Position numbers and translations under genes: made by a program. DNA of 64,000 nucleotides, from the NCBI GenBank assembly GCA_001692895.1, contig KV748287.1, positions 62,001 through 126,000 on the forward strand, given 5' to 3'. Below are positions 1-12,600 of this stretch, piece by piece. Under the pieces are notes generated by a model. The model did not search any database. It saw only the letters and a program-made list of their open reading frames with translations, and was not told the origin of the DNA. The first letter of the stretch is position 1. Each line of letters begins with the position of its first letter. The DNA comes from Cenococcum geophilum 1.58 (lineage: Eukaryota; Ascomycota; Dothideomycetes; Gloniales; Gloniaceae).

Positions 1-537
1 TCCCTCTACGGCTGTCCTTTATCTTCCTACTCTTACATGCTGTCGACCGTCAAGGTCACTGTCAGGTACCACCTTATGACCCACCACCCTGTTTCTTGCC
101 ATCTTACCTACCCCTTGACTCGGTCACCGACTCAGTCACCGACTTAGTCTACTACCATTTCCTTGTGTATATAGAGAGCTTCTAGAGCCAGCTTCAATCG
201 ACAGAGTTCTTATGAGTGACTTGTTCGTCCGACACATGCCTCCCACCTCACAAGTAGAGTCTGTTTGGTGGCCTTGTTTAAGGGGGAATTGGTGTAGTGG
301 TTTACTTCAGTAAGCGGTTTCATTGCTGATAAGAATTCGATGTGCCGAATCAGTCATGCTGTCCGGTAAAATTATATGGCGATGTTATCTTACTTAGTTC
401 TATTTACTAGATCAATCAACTCAGTGGTGGCACAATAGGATATGAATAAGAGTTGGTGCATGTTTTTTTCTCCCATCAAGACTTCTGAACGTAGTTGAAG
501 GGTCGTTAGAGGTATACTCAACTATTCCCTGGTTTGC
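1..537. repeat. Non-coding edge with a possible solo-LTR fragment
   Basis: No gene is seen before the stop of the Yih1-like gene. Positions about 160-205 hold a TATA-like stretch followed by GAGCTTCTAGAGCC and ACAGAGTTCT. The same run of motifs, in the same order and spacing, recurs at about 41,776-41,830. This looks like the promoter/R part of an LTR from a retrotransposon that has escaped heavy RIP. TG..CA ends, a target-site duplication and internal sequence were not found, so the assignment rests only on the similarity of the two fragments. Confidence 0.35.
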
Positions 538-1461
538 TCACCTCTTACCTTTTTTCTTCACCTCTCCTTCCTTTACAAACCCCCCAACTACCAACGCCTC
601 CCGCGCTACGGAATTTATGATTCTAAAACGATCTGGTCCTAGATGTATTCCTCCATACCATCTTGTTACGACGACCATAATGTTCCAAACATCCATCAAC
701 TGCATCAAGTGTAGGACTCGGCCACCTGCCGCCGTCTCGCCATCATCATCGCAATCTTGGTATGTTGTATCATTTGCGCCGCGGATACGCCACGCGGTGA
801 TGTTGTGGGTTGCCTTTGCAACCTTTCTGTCACTGGTAAGGAGATGCGAGAGGTAAGACTTTGCCTGGATAGGAGAAGAGACTGAAGCGCAGCGGGCGAG
901 GAATACAGATTTTTTTTCTGTTAGCGGTGCTGAAAGGGACCACGGAGGCTCCTCTTCTTCGCTTCCCCCTAGATTGGGCACTTGTGGGCCTGCATCATCT
1001 ATCCCGTCCGTGTGTTCCAGATCGTAGATGTGCTCCGCGGGATCCTCGTCAGAAGCATCATGGGTATTGATATGACCCTGCTCTTCAGCCTGTTCTAGTG
1101 CTCCGCGGACCTCTTCCAATAGATCAAAAATGCAAGGTTCACCAGGCCTATATACCTGTGCTAGAACTTCTCTAACCAGCTGCACAACCTGATTTCCAGC
1201 ACCTTTTTGTACGTCATTGCCTACGGTTTGCGTTCCTAATATAGAGGGAGGGGCATCGGGGTAATCCGCTGGAAATTCGACGCGAATAGAAATGGAGGAG
1301 AGAAAAGGCAGGCGCAGTATGCAAATTGCAGGTTCTATAGAGATTGATAAGAGGGTGGAGTCGTCAAAAATGGAGTTAATGGTGGTGAGCTCGTCTGTGA
1401 GTGCTGTCATGTTGGAGGTTGGAAGGATGGCGAGTGGAGGGACTTCAATATGGTGGGCCAT
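538..1461 (-). CDS. Yih1/IMPACT-family protein (RWD + UPF0029 domains)
   Basis: An intronless 307-aa protein. An RWD domain spans about residues 20-125 (hydrophobic core, then a YPDAPPSI segment). An acidic linker follows (about 125-170), then a UPF0029/Impact domain (about 180-290) with the family signatures DDDGETAAGGR (238-248) and VVVTRWYGGIHLGPDRF (from 264). In yeast and mammals, Yih1/IMPACT binds Gcn1 through the RWD domain and competes with the eIF2-alpha kinase Gcn2, damping the amino-acid starvation response; it also binds actin. The start is the ATG at 1459-1461. A reading frame opening three codons earlier begins with TTG and is rejected. The lysine-rich C-terminus (KKKGKR) is usual for a basic tail. 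The first codons and upstream bases recur in inverted form at 30,431-30,469. The family call is secure; the Gcn1 role is by homology. Confidence 0.93.
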   Translation of the reverse strand: MAHHIEVPPLAILPTSNMTALTDELTTINSIFDDSTLLSISIEPAICILRLPFLSSISIRVEFPADYPDAPPSILGTQTVGNDVQKGAGNQVVQLVREVLAQVYRPGEPCIFDLLEEVRGALEQAEEQGHINTHDASDEDPAEHIYDLEHTDGIDDAGPQVPNLGGSEEEEPPWSLSAPLTEKKSVFLARCASVSSPIQAKSYLSHLLTSDRKVAKATHNITAWRIRGANDTTYQDCDDDGETAAGGRVLHLMQLMDVWNIMVVVTRWYGGIHLGPDRFRIINSVAREALVVGGFVKEGEVKKKGKR

Positions 1462-1485
1462 ACGTACCAAACCGCCAATGTCAAA
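1447..1485. repeat. 39-bp inverted duplicate of the Yih1 start region (arm 1)
   Basis: These 39 bases cover the first codons of the Yih1-like gene and the bases just upstream. They recur without mismatch, in opposite orientation, at 30,431-30,469, on the far side of the 29-kb repeat block. Confidence 0.85.
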
Positions 1486-1960
1486 TTCGCCTCATCAAAA
1501 TATCGCCCCATTTAAACCACGATTTGAAGCTTTAATTTAAAGCCTTAATTTCGAGCTTTGATTTAAAGAGTCTTTGTGGTAACAATTAGATACTTCTTTT
1601 AATAGGCAATAGATATTATATTAATCACGATTTTAGTGCATATTTAGGCTAGTGTAGATATTAATTGTCACCTCCGTACATCCGTACAAAATCATCATTT
1701 TTACCACTTAAAAACATTAAAACAAGAAGAGGTAAATACTTTTCTAATCAAGAAAAAGGAGCTCTTGCTGCACCCGGCCTAAAAAGACCAAAACCAACCA
1801 AAAGAACCCTGAAAAACACCTAGAGAATCCCCCTGAGATGCATGTATTGCAGGGGAGGCACACGTTGAACGACGGTGGCTCGCACTCGCGCGCGACCGCT
1901 AGAACTACGCCTAGCAATAGCCCTCTATAATAAAGACGGGTGAATACCATACTATAAAGC
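1486..1960. other. Transition from gene margin to RIP-damaged block
   Basis: Composition changes over these bases from balanced, CpA-containing promoter sequence to AT-rich sequence. A less mutated stretch at about 1,755-1,945 (GC-rich, including GCTCGCACTCGCGCGCG) may be the undamaged edge of an element. No gene can be supported. Confidence 0.4.
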
Positions 1961-2369
1961 GGAAATACCTCTATTAAGAAGGTATCTAATAAAATATAAA
2001 GCCTATTGGACGTGTCTAATATCTAAAATTATGGGGGAGTAACCGTTAGCTATAATAAACTAATACAGCTAGTAGAATGGCTCCGCCAGTTTAGCGAACC
2101 TTAGGCGCCCCTCTAGTAAACCCTTAATTAAATCCTCTAACGGCTAAGTAAAATTAAAAATAAGTATAATTCCCCCTTACCGGCAAACCGCACCTAGGCT
2201 GCCATAGCTATACTTTTACAGCATAGGGAACCTACCCCCCTTAAGTTAATAACTGGGTATATAATTATAATATAACCAAATATAGAATAAGTAGAGGGGC
2301 TTAGGGGATAATTAGAAANAGAAGTCCTTATAAAGATANNNAAAGAGGTNTATAANGCTNTTNTAGTCC

Positions 2370-3060
2370 AACACCTTAAGAGCGGAGATATTAGAGTTAC
2401 CCTAAAGGACTAATAGGTAAAGGAATGAGCCGTAAGGGCAGGGGATAGGCTAGGAGAACGTATTAGCATAAAAGTACTCTATAAAGATTACCTAGTTAAA
2501 GTCCTAGCGGTTCCTATAAGCCTTAGGGTAAAAAAGAGACGCTAGGTAGACAATATAGCAATTATATAGGAGATAGTAAGATAAATGGAATACCTTATAC
2601 TAGGACTTAAAATCACCTAAATCTAATAGCTTTAATAGGAAAATGTAAACTAAGTATATAATAAGAATAATAAGAGGATATAAGGGTCGCCGGAGACTTG
2701 CTAGGGAGACACTAGACGAATGTATAGCTCCCTTATTATTAATATATATATACTAGGAATACAAAAACTCCTTATTTAAAAAGGAATAATTATAAATGGC
2801 CTTATATATAATATAAGGCTCTATAACTATAGACTACGCCTAGAATAATACTATTGCTATATATAATAGGGACACACCTAATCTATATACGCAGTATAGG
2901 TGTGCTGCGGCCACTATATAGCCTCCTATAATATAAGACATTGCTTAAATTAAGACTAAATAAAATGTGTAAACTGCCACTAAAGTATATATAAGGCGTG
3001 GGAGAAAGAAGACTGTATTAAATATAGGAGACGGAAGGCAAGGGCTTAATAGCTATAGGA
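2370..3060 (+). pseudogene. LINE ORF1 (gag-like, zinc-knuckle) remnant
   Basis: Conceptual reading gives a gag-like protein with a C-terminal CCHC zinc knuckle in which several cysteines and spacer residues are lost to RIP. In this copy the knuckle region keeps GHT but has stops and tyrosines where cysteine and tryptophan are expected. The less damaged copy at 62.3-62.6 kb keeps more of the motif (QCYRY then GHTQSIC), which supports the assignment. Not translatable. Confidence 0.65.
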
Positions 3061-3329
3061 ATAACTATACGCTAGGTTATATAAATAGAAATAATAGGCG
3101 ATAAGCTAAGGGGACGCAGGCGCCTTTCTAGCGTTTCCTACCTTTAATACTAGAGGGCTAGGCTAGCTATCCCAAGCCTTAATGGGCTAGAAGTGACGCC
3201 GTGCGATATTACTAAACTAATTAGGGATATAAGGGTCATAGGGGATATAAGGGAGAGGATACCCTATAGGAAGACCCCTATGGACAGCAATAGTAGGCTT
3301 AAGACCAGGACAATTAAGAATTAGACTTA

Positions 3330-6300
3330 ATGCGGTAAATATAACATTCGCAGCCGACCTATAAAGGGTATATAGCCGACTAGTAAGAATAGGGGAAGAA
3401 TTAGTAATAATAATAGATTTAGATATAAAAGCGCTAATAGGAATATAAGATATAGGAATAGAAAGCTCTATATAAAATAAGTAGTAACTAGGGTATAGAT
3501 ATAAGAGATAGAAGCTCTAAATATCCTAAAGAAAGTGGAAATAGAAGAAGTAAGAAATAAAGGAGAGTTAAAGGACCCTCGCCGGGGGTCTGCCACCTAT
3601 CCATTATATAGTATAACTACGGTAATACAAACCACCGCTTTGTAAGGCCCCTACTAGATAGTCTAGACCTAGAGAAATATTATATCCTTGCTATATAAGA
3701 ACCATATTATAATACCTTTATATAATCGATATACTGCCCCTAAGGATTCTAGCTCCTATACGAACCAAAAGCAGCTATACGCGTGTGCTTTATAATTAGT
3801 AAGGCTATCAGCCTATCCTTATAGTTATAGCAGGCAGTTAACCTAGATATTGTAGTTATAATAATTTAAACATATAGGGGACCGGTATAAATTATTAATG
3901 TGTATAACCCTAGGGTTAAAGGGGTCCTATAAATAGAGAATATTATATTAGTAATAAGCTTATTAGAAACTAAAGGTATAGAGTCTATCCTACTAGGAGA
4001 TATAAACCTCTACTACCTATAATAGGGGGGTATCTATATTACTATAGATTAACAGTTAGAGTGCCTACTAAGAGCTATAGATATCTGGGGCCTTAAGCTA
4101 GCTACCCCCCTAGGAGCAATTATATNGNAATAAGGNACCNCTANAAGNATAATTNACNTTATATTTATAGANGAAGGCCTATACTAGAGACTTAAAAGGT
4201 ATAACCCTAAAGAAAAATAGGCACTTACCCTAGACTATATCCCTATTTAGATATAGCTAGACCTAAATACTAAAGCATAACTAAATAAAAAAAGATATGT
4301 AATAAGGAAGCTTAAGATAAATAGTTTCCTTAATGTAGTTAAATAATAACTCTAAAACCTAAAAGAAATCTACCTAATACTAAACGAGCGAGGCTTATTA
4401 GCCACCCCTAAGGAAATTAACTAAAGACTAGAAAGGATCTAGGCAGCAATTAAAAATAGGCTAGAAGAGCACTACCTGATCTCAAAACCGGGCCCCTACG
4501 CGCGACATATATGGTCTATATAATGCGCAGTTCTAGTTGCCAGCTAATAATAAGTAAGAAGGAAATATATAAGCAGCTATAACCCTAAAGACGAGAGACA
4601 ATATAAAGATATAAGAAACTAGCTAAAGAATACCCTAAAAAAAGAAGTAAGGAATAACTGGAGACGGTTTATAAATAAGTATACTTCTAACCTAAGCCTC
4701 CCCTATAATAAGGGCCTTTAGGCTATAGCAAAATAGGTAAAGAAAAAGGTAGGGCGCCTAGCAGAAGACCTATACCTACTACCCCTATAAAGAGTAGGAG
4801 AATTATAGGCTATAAATAATAATGATAAGAAGGTAAAGATCCTTATAGAAAGGTTCTTCCCTTAACCGGCTCTAGTAGACCTTAGTAATATCACGGGTAA
4901 AACACTAGTAACTCGCCTGTGGGTTAACAGCAACATAATAATAGAGGAAATGGCTAGAACTATTAGCCGCCTTTTAAATAATATAGTACTAGGACTAGAT
5001 GGGATTCTAAATAAGGCCCTAAAAACCTATGGGCCACTTATAGCACCTTAGCTTATAGATATAGCTAGAGTATGCTTTGCTATAGGCTACTACCTATAAC
5101 TTGGAAGATCTATAATAACAGTTATTCTATAAAAAGAAGGTAAAGCAGATTACTTAATCCTAGAAAGCTACTACCCTATTACCTTAAAAAACACCCTTAG
5201 TAAGATCTTAAAAAGGGTAATAGCGAAACGCATAGCAGATATAGTAGAGGAATACGCCCTACTACTATAAAGCTAAATAGGGGCAAAAAAGAACCGCTTA
5301 ACACTATTAGCACTTACGCTACTCGCTACCACTATTAAATCTGTATAGGCGATGCGAAAGGACTTTATAGTATTAATGCTTAGCTTAGATATTAGTAGTG
5401 CCTACAATAATATACCCTATAAGCGTCTCCTATATATCCTTAGGGCAAAGGGCTTCTTAGAATAGATTATATAATTTATCTAAGGGTTTATAGGCTAGAA
5501 AGAAATATTACTAGTCTTTAGCGGATACTAGAGCCCCCCTATTGCAGTAGTAATAGGAATACCATAAGGATTACCCCTCTTACCTATACTCTTCCTTTTC
5601 TTTATAAGCAACCTACTTAACTCCTTTAAGGAAGGGGCGACCTAGGGGATAGGCTTTATTAATAATATAAACCTAATTATATACGGGCCAATAGCCGTAA
5701 AGAATTACAGAATACTAGAGAAAGCCTATAACACTTATATAGAATAGGTAAAACGTTATAGAGTTTAATTCTTACTAAAGAAATACCAGTTAATCTATTT
5801 TATAAGAAAACGCAACTAATCTGTAGATCTCTAGCATATAATTTATATTTAAGGCTTTAGGGGTTAACTAGTTTAGGGCCTAAGGGTATTAGGAGTATAA
5901 GTAGACAGTAAGCTTTAGTAGAGCGTATATATAGCATAAGCGGCCCGTAAAGGCTAAGCACAGTTTATCGCTTTATCTAGGATTATTAACTCTATATAGG
6001 GTCTATACTTCTAGAGGTCACGCCTACTATATATAGCAGTTGTCCGGCCAACTATAATATATAGATCCAGTATTTGGGCCATTAGAGAAACTAAAAAGGG
6101 CCCCCCTAAATTACTCCTTAAACTACTTTAAAAGGTCTAGACAGCCTACCTTTAGAGTATTACAGGCGGGTATAAGCGAACGGCTATAGTACTGCTTAAG
6201 AAGGAATTTAATATTCCCCCCCTATAGTTATATATTAAAGCCGCTATAATATAAAGAACGCAAAATAAACGTAACTCTAATGTTATAAAGTATATTAAGA

Positions 6301-6960
6301 CACGCCTAAGTAAACTATAGAGGGACCTTAGGGTGCCCTGTAGGAGAATAAACTAACAACCCTAAAGTAGGGAAGAGATATTAGAGAAATAGGTAAAAAA
6401 AGCAGAAGAAGAATAGTGCTGCTTTAGGGCCTAGGCCTATATAGAGAAGAAAGGGAGACGTATAAGAGGTTAGCAAAGATAATAGTAAGATAGAAAAAGG
6501 AGCTAAAGTAGAATATATAAGAACGTTAGGAAACTATCTACCGTAATATAATACTAGTTAGACTAACGCTAGAGAGGTAAATAGGAGTTAAAGGTATAGA
6601 GGCTAACTTAGGCAAGATGAACCTAAGCTATAGTATAGTTAATGCTATAGGGGGTAAATACCTAAGGGCTCTAAGAAGGCTTAATAAAGGCAGAAAATAT
6701 AATAGCAATACTCTTAAGAACAGAAATAATAGGACTAAAAGATTGGCTTTACTAGGTGGGTGTCCTAGTAGGTAGCCTAAGATGTAAATATAGCTGGCTA
6801 AGACAGACACTAAAACATATAATACTGCTATGCCCCCTACATACTAATTAAGAAATAATACTTTTAGTAGCTGGCATAGAGAACTATAATACACTACTCT
6901 TAATATAAAAAGGCCTTAAGGCAGTTACCTAGTGGCTTATTAGTTAAAATATGCTAAATT
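3330..6960 (+). pseudogene. LINE ORF2 (endonuclease-reverse transcriptase) remnant
   Basis: Endonuclease motifs are visible between stops: LAI-EP at about 3,690, IINVYNPR at about 3,890 and GDIN at about 4,000 (the catalytic GDFN-type box). RT motifs are SSAYNNIPYKRLL (about 5,395, the conserved D changed to S or N), GLPLSPILF (about 5,565) and an FVDD-like box changed to FINN (about 5,655). The aspartates of the catalytic box read as asparagine, consistent with G-to-A changes from RIP on the opposite strand. The C-terminal part holds no domain I could name. Many in-frame TAA/TAG codons make this a dead gene. Confidence 0.8.
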
Positions 6961-7279
6961 AGTTCTGGGTTATAAGGGAAATAGTAATAGAAGGCAAGGG
7001 GGCAAGTAGTAGGTACCCCCTAGTAACTCTATAGTAGTAAAGTAATAGTTTATAATACTAGCGTGTCCATAAGCTTGTTACGGCAGCAGTGGTTCCTAAG
7101 GAGGTTAAATAGTAAGGTAGTAGAGCACTATAGGTGACTTATAGGCGCTAAGTAGGCGAGTCCTAAAAGGCGGGGAGATGGATTATAGGGTTTTTTCATT
7201 TATAGAGTTTTCTCCCTATATATAAATAAGNAGTAGTCTATATGGGCCTAATAGGGATCTAAATCGGACGTTAAGCAAT

Positions 7280-7305
7280 GAATTATTATTATTATTATTA
7301 TTAGA
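7280..7305 (+). repeat. ATT microsatellite tail of the LINE
   Basis: About seven ATT units directly follow the LINE 3' end. The inverted copy has the matching AAT-rich end at about 25,597-25,610. Short simple tails are usual for Tad1-type LINEs. Confidence 0.75.
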
Positions 7306-7593
7306 TATTAATTGTGATTTTATTTAAGGCCTTATATATTAAATTTTTTTGGTTATATAAAAACTAAATCGCCATATAGCTTAGTAGTATTAAGGTAAGG
7401 TAACTACCTTAATTTAATTTAAATCTATACCTACAGGATAAGATTATATAGGTGTATATTAAGACTCCCTTATAGGGGGTGGTGCGAATACCGTAGCGAC
7501 GTCTAATTCGTGTCCCCTACCTCACTGTCTACTTAATTAAGCAATCAATTACACGGCTAATGAGGTCGATTCTTGCAGGGAACTAAAATTAAT
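7306..7593. other. AT-rich sequence, nothing recognised
   Basis: Partly RIP-damaged sequence between the LINE tail and a tandem repeat. A less mutated stretch at about 7,480-7,580 keeps CpA and TpG dinucleotides. No reading frame or motif was recognised. Confidence 0.3.
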
Positions 7594-7701
7594 CTTTTTT
7601 AATTTTTGATTGTTTTTAATTTTTAATCGTTTTTAATTTTTAATTGTTCCTAATTTTTAATTGTTCTTAATTTTTAATCGTCCTTAATTTTTAATTGTTT
7701 T
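7594..7701. repeat. Tandem repeat, ~19-20 bp unit
   Basis: About six degenerate copies of a unit of the form TTTTTAATTTTTAATCG. The units differ mainly by C/T at the third-last base. Probably a subterminal repeat of an element whose body was not identified. Confidence 0.8.
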
Positions 7702-7734
7702 TAGATCTTATATATCTTGATTTTTAAAAGAGGG

Positions 7735-7850
7735 GGGGGGGGCTTGGCGGTAATGTAATGGCTCGGCGGCAATGTAATGGCTTGGCGACGATGCAATAGC
7801 TCGGCGACGATGTAATGGCTTAGTGACGCAATAAGGCTTGGCGCCGAATG
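7735..7850. repeat. G-run followed by a 22-bp tandem repeat
   Basis: A run of about ten G is followed by five copies of a roughly 22-bp unit (GCTTGGCGGTAATGTAATG type). The units keep TpG and CpA, so this stretch is less RIP-mutated than its surroundings. Confidence 0.75.
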
Positions 7851-9232
7851 ATAGGAGGAAGAGGGTGGGCTTATGGTTACGAGGAAGTTATAAGACTTAG
7901 TAATGGTATTAAACTTTAAAAATCCTGTCCCGGGAGCTTAAGTGACGACCCTTATATAAAACGTTAATAATATTTAATTTTAAAACTTTAATACGGCAGA
8001 TCTTTTAGGAATACCTATTATAAGCAGCTCCGAGTATAAAATCTAAAAGATTTAGTGGTGGTGTAGATATGGGAGGGGTTATATATTTGCGTTCCCGAAT
8101 GTTATTACTTAATATGGTTTTTTAGCTTAGAAAACTAAAATCTCCTTAGGAAATTAACTCTAAAAAATTAATTACCCCCTACTAATATTATTAATATCTA
8201 TAGTAGGGTTAAGCTAAGTTATAGAGGCCTTCCTTATATATATATTAAACACAGCATAAGGCGATAGCTTTAATTATGTATATAGGGGAAGTATAAACTA
8301 TATCTTTTGGTTAGAAATCGTTACAATTGCCTAAAGGAAGTAGGCGTTAAAATGGTTAAATTTAAGGTTGCTTAGTTACTGCGGGACAGTTAAAAGATTT
8401 AATAGGAAATTTTTTCTAAAAATCAATTACCCCCCAGCTATATAAGTAATATTGGTGATATAATTAAGCTAGTTTATAGGGACCCTTATTATAAGTATAT
8501 TAAGTATAGCGCGTAACGGCAGCTTCGCTAAAGGTAGTAAAGAAGGTAGGAGAAGGGCTTTAATTACGAGTTGTTATACTATTCTAAAGTTAATAAACTA
8601 AGTTTAATGGCGATATCTCTGGTTATATCTGGGTTAGTATATAATTCCTTAGTTAGGAAAAGCGTAATTAGAGAATCTAAATTGCTGCTATTTAGTTGCC
8701 TATAATACCTATAGTATTTTATCTACGACTACTTCTACGGAGTCCCTCGGCCTATATAATACTATCTTTATTTTTACCCTTACTCTTACCCTTACTCTTA
8801 CCCTTGCCTTTACTCTTACTTTTACCTTTGCCCTTACTTTTACCCTTACTTATATTAGTAGCGCTCTTATTACCGCTTTATATATCCTAGCTACTCTACT
8901 CTTTATATTTAAGGGCTTTTTATTCTACTACCTTTATAGTGTTTTATATAGTCCTAGGGGACTATATATATAGTAAGTCGCTAGGATAGCCGCGCTTAGT
9001 TACTAGGCTTATTAGTAGTGGTAAGGTATCTAAAATAGAGAGGGGAGACAAGCTTAGAACGTGCAGTAGGTGAGATTTAGGTTCCGTCTATAGATGGTTA
9101 GCGCTAATGGCAACTATATACTATATAAATCTTACCTCCCTTAACCTTTCTAGTAAAAGCCTTAGCTTAGTCAGCTTATTTCTTATAGTTGGCGTTAGAG
9201 TTATAATATTATTATTATCCTGTTCTTCGTCG
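7851..9232 (-). pseudogene. RIP-damaged sequence with a Lys/Gly/Ser-rich fossil reading frame
   Basis: On the minus strand, about 8,760-8,870 encodes a low-complexity Lys/Gly/Ser tract. A readable segment at about 9,140-9,230 (including PTIRNKLTKLRLLLERLREV) precedes it. The target-site duplication of the copia element at 9,238 shows that this region was continuous with 15,226 onward before that insertion. It may therefore be the C-terminal part of the fossil reading frame at 15.2-16.0 kb, although the frames do not join cleanly. The family is unknown. 7,851-8,690 holds nothing recognised. Confidence 0.4.
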
Positions 9233-9237
9233 CCTAT

Positions 9238-9410
9238 TATTTATATCACTTCCGGTAATACGTATTGCTATTATAATAGTTTTAGGTAGTAACTAATTTT
9301 GATTAATGCTTATCGATTCCCCTATTCTATAGGTGGAATTTAGTAGATTTTATAAGCTCGCTTAGCTTATGTAACTAACCCAATTAATTACAGACAACCT
9401 TGTTTAGACA
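9238..9410 (-). repeat. 3' LTR of copia A
   Basis: 173 bp, the more mutated of the pair. It differs from the 15,048-15,220 copy mainly by C/T and G/A transitions, including both terminal changes in its TATTTA end. The TSD CCTAT lies immediately left. Confidence 0.92.
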
Positions 9411-9429
9411 CTGGGAGTATTTAGTTTTT

Positions 9430-9590
9430 AATAGTGCTTAAAAACGCCTCCTGCTAAATTCTACTAAGTTCTACTAGGTCCCATTAAGTTCTGCCGAATT
9501 CTACTATATTCTACTAAATTCCATTAAGTTCTATTAAATTCTGCTATATTCCACTTAGATTCTGCCAAATTCTACTATGTGGTTGAAGTG
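9430..9590. repeat. ~10-bp minisatellite before the 3' LTR of copia A
   Basis: About fourteen imperfect units of the form TTCTACTAAA or TTCTGCCGAA lie between the end of the RNase H region and the 3' LTR. Copia B has a minisatellite of the same monomer type at the same place (19,181-19,305). Confidence 0.8.
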
Positions 9591-9639
9591 ACTAATCACG
9601 ATTTTCTATGCCCGGCATGGAAAATCGCTATTGGCTCGC

Positions 9640-12600
9640 TTACTACTAGCGCCTTAGCTGCTAGCTCGATATCTTTACGTTCTCTATTTCTGCTTTAACG
9701 TCTTCTCTCTTTACCTACTTAGTAACCTATAGCTTAATTATATTCATATTAATTAGGTCCTTTAATGCCTAGCAAGGCTTTAATTTTATTATAGCGTCTA
9801 TAGGGTTACTGCCTCTATCGATCTATTTAATCTCTACTATTTCTCTTCTCTTATACGATTGTCATAAACACATTAGGTTAACTATAAGTCGTTTCTCTTA
9901 TATTATCCCGAGTTTGACTAGGCAGTTATATAGAGATTTTAAGTTGGTATAGAGGATAAGCGATAGTTATTCGAGTTGTAGGATCTTCTTAATAGTTGCT
10001 TTAATCATAGCTCCGGTGTTAAATCCGTGGGCTATTCTATATAGTTTGGATACTAAGACACTTTATATAACTCGTTTGTATTTAATAGATAACTAATAGA
10101 GGATATTAGCCCTATTGTCCTTGTCCGCGAGTATAATGATAAAGCCGATCTAAGAAGAGAGGTCGTAGTTATTGGTAAAGGACGAGTTCGTGAATATTAT
10201 TAGTTTAAGAGTGCTTATATTAAGTTGTACGAAGCGAAGTCCTTAGGAGGGATTATCAATTTACCATTGTAGCCGCTTGTTAAGCTACTTCGTATATTCT
10301 TCCTTTGGGTTAATAACTTATGCTATAAAGGAGAGGTTAAAGGCAGCTTCTGGTTGATAGACTATAGCGATATAGGCTCCTCTTGCTCTTTGGGTAACGT
10401 ACTAGTCCTTTAATATAACTACCTTATAGACTTCCCCTCTAGAGCTAGTTAGGTCTGTAGCCTTTATAGTAACCAACTTTAGGTTCTTGCATTAACGTTC
10501 CTAGGTAAGGGCTATTAAGTCCTTTTCTTACCTAATGCAGCCTCCGTTAAACTTAATTGGGGTATTTAGCGTAAGCTTCTCTCTCTCCTTTACTAGAAAC
10601 TTTGCTTTCTAAAGCCTAGCTTCTTTAGCCTCCGCGAAGGTTTTATTAGTAAGAAATAGTGTATTATTAGTCTACAGTCCTACAATTCTAAAGCTATTGC
10701 TATTTGTGTATAATAAGTAGGGGTTATATATTAACTAGTTCATCTATAGCTTATTAAGGTGGTGGCGGTAGTATATATTAAACTAATAGTTGCTGGCTTC
10801 TGGGACACTATAGAGTAGTTTAATAACTTTCAGAATTGATCTATTCTTTAGTTTAAGTTCTGGTAATAGGCGTATAAAGAAGTCTCTATTTAGGTAGGTA
10901 CTAGACTATATATAAGCTTATAAGATATCGCGCAGGTATAAAGAGGTTGGTCTTCTTTCATTTCCTTATAGGGTTGCTATAAGTGCTAGGATAATTCTCT
11001 AGCTAATACGTTAAATAGTTGGTGATTGTGTTAAGACTAGATCTTTACTATAGTCGTTATAGGCTTATATAACTAGTCTAGACTTCTTAAAGGCCTTATT
11101 TGTTTTAGCGTTCTTAATTTTGTTAATAAACTAGGAGTTAAAGATTCTAACTTCTTTTAGGACGTTTGCTGTATTAATAAACTTAAAGATGCCTTTTTTA
11201 AGTAAACCGTTTATTTCCTTGCGTCGAGACTTTGTAAATGACGGTAAGGTGCACTTGAGGGTTATAGTATTAGGTTTCGTTAGGCTGTCGTTAATAAATA
11301 TTAATACGTCTACGATGTTTTGCTGGGACTTTGTTAGCGATTATTGTGTCCGTTTTAATCTTTAGAGGGGTATAGTAGTTGTTGGTTCCTTAGTTAATTC
11401 CTTAGTCAGTTCCTTAGTCGGTTCCTTAGTCGGTTCTTTAAATAGCTCCTCCTTTAGTTCCTTATTGGGTTCTTTTAGTTTAGGTTATAGGTATGGCTTT
11501 ACTATTATGGTCCTAAAGTTAGTAGGTCTACTAGGGAGTTATACCTTATATATTTCTCCGTTAATTCTAAGTAACTTAAATGGGCTAGTCTATTTGCCGC
11601 TTTATCTAGTATTACCTTTACGCTATATAAGCACGTTTAAGTTAAGGGGGAGGTTGTGGATTGTGGTAACGGATAGACTATTTCGTTGGTTTAGTGCATT
11701 GTTAACTTGCTTCTTTACCCTAATCCTTATAATCTCCTCCATTGCCTTCTTTATAGCTGCCGCTCGCTATATAATAGAGGGTGCTAGTAGGTCAAGTTCG
11801 CTCATTTAAGGGTAGGTACTGAAGATGAGAAGTGTTAGGACTAAGCTATCTAGGCCAGCTATGTTATTAGCGGCCTTTACCGCTATTTATAAGGCTAGTT
11901 TTTTGGTTATTTCTAAGTCCTATAACTCCTTTATAATTATCTAGTATGCTTAGCGTAGTATTAGATAAGCTCTTTCTACTATTCTAATAGACCAGTGAGC
12001 TTCTACTAGGACGCTCTTGGTTAATATAGCTATTGCCATAGCGTGCTATTAAAACTCCTTGCTTGCGAAGTTCTTCCTAGCATTATAGGTAATGTAGTTA
12101 GGTGGTCTAATGTAGGTGTTAATCCAATATAGTTGTAGGATGTCCTAGGTATGTTTTGCGGAGATATTACGTAGCTATCTCGCAGCTTAAAATCTGGTAG
12201 CTTTATTAATTACGTGGAGAATAGGACTCCCGTTGATATATATAATATTAATAAAAATGGAATGGTTAAAATCGGAATCTTAGTCTTCTTATAGTGTGAA
12301 TTTAAACCGTCTGGGAGACTTGCTGTATTTTTAGCAGTAGGAATAGTACTTAGTGAGGTAGTCGATGGCCTGCTTGTTAATATTATCGTGGCTAAAGCGT
12401 TCTAGTACCTTATATAGCTTGTCTGCCAATAGGTGTCCAAAGCGACGGTGGAGTCGGCGGAGTTTAGCGGTGGTTAGGTAGTAAGGGTTTTAATTAAATA
12501 AGTAGGTTATAAATAACTGTAGTAACTCTTTCTATAATAGGAAGGGGTAACCAAATCGGCGAACTACTGGTACCGATTTTGTTGGGGTAACTAGGACGTT

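Larger units (their letters stand above)
1960..7305 (+). mobile_element. RIP-damaged Tad1-type LINE, copy 1
   Basis: A non-LTR retrotransposon on the plus strand, recognised by translating through TAA/TAG stops created by RIP. ORF1 (gag-like) ends near 3,060. ORF2 has an APE-type endonuclease (about 3,660-4,130), a reverse transcriptase (about 4,900-5,770) and a C-terminal region to about 6,960. It ends in an ATT microsatellite tail (7,280-7,305), as expected for target-primed insertion. Its second half (4,946-7,297) matches the inverted copy at 25,597-27,950, and its 2.58-3.58 kb segment matches 62,258-63,257. Nearly every CpA is TpA. The start is uncertain because the 5' UTR fades into unknown AT-rich sequence. 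Several N bases show an uncertain assembly consensus. Confidence 0.85.

Noticed and set aside
1744-1950. 68-codon minus-strand frame in the transition region
   Set aside because: Cysteine/phenylalanine-rich, without family features, in partly RIPed sequence.
6628-6810. Hydrophobic 60-codon frame, also at 26,002-26,268
   Set aside because: Antisense shadow of the LINE C-terminal region, present in both copies for that reason only.
8696-8890. Leucine/proline-rich plus-strand frame of 64 codons
   Set aside because: It is the complement of a Lys/Gly/Ser-coding repeat on the minus strand, and has no other support.
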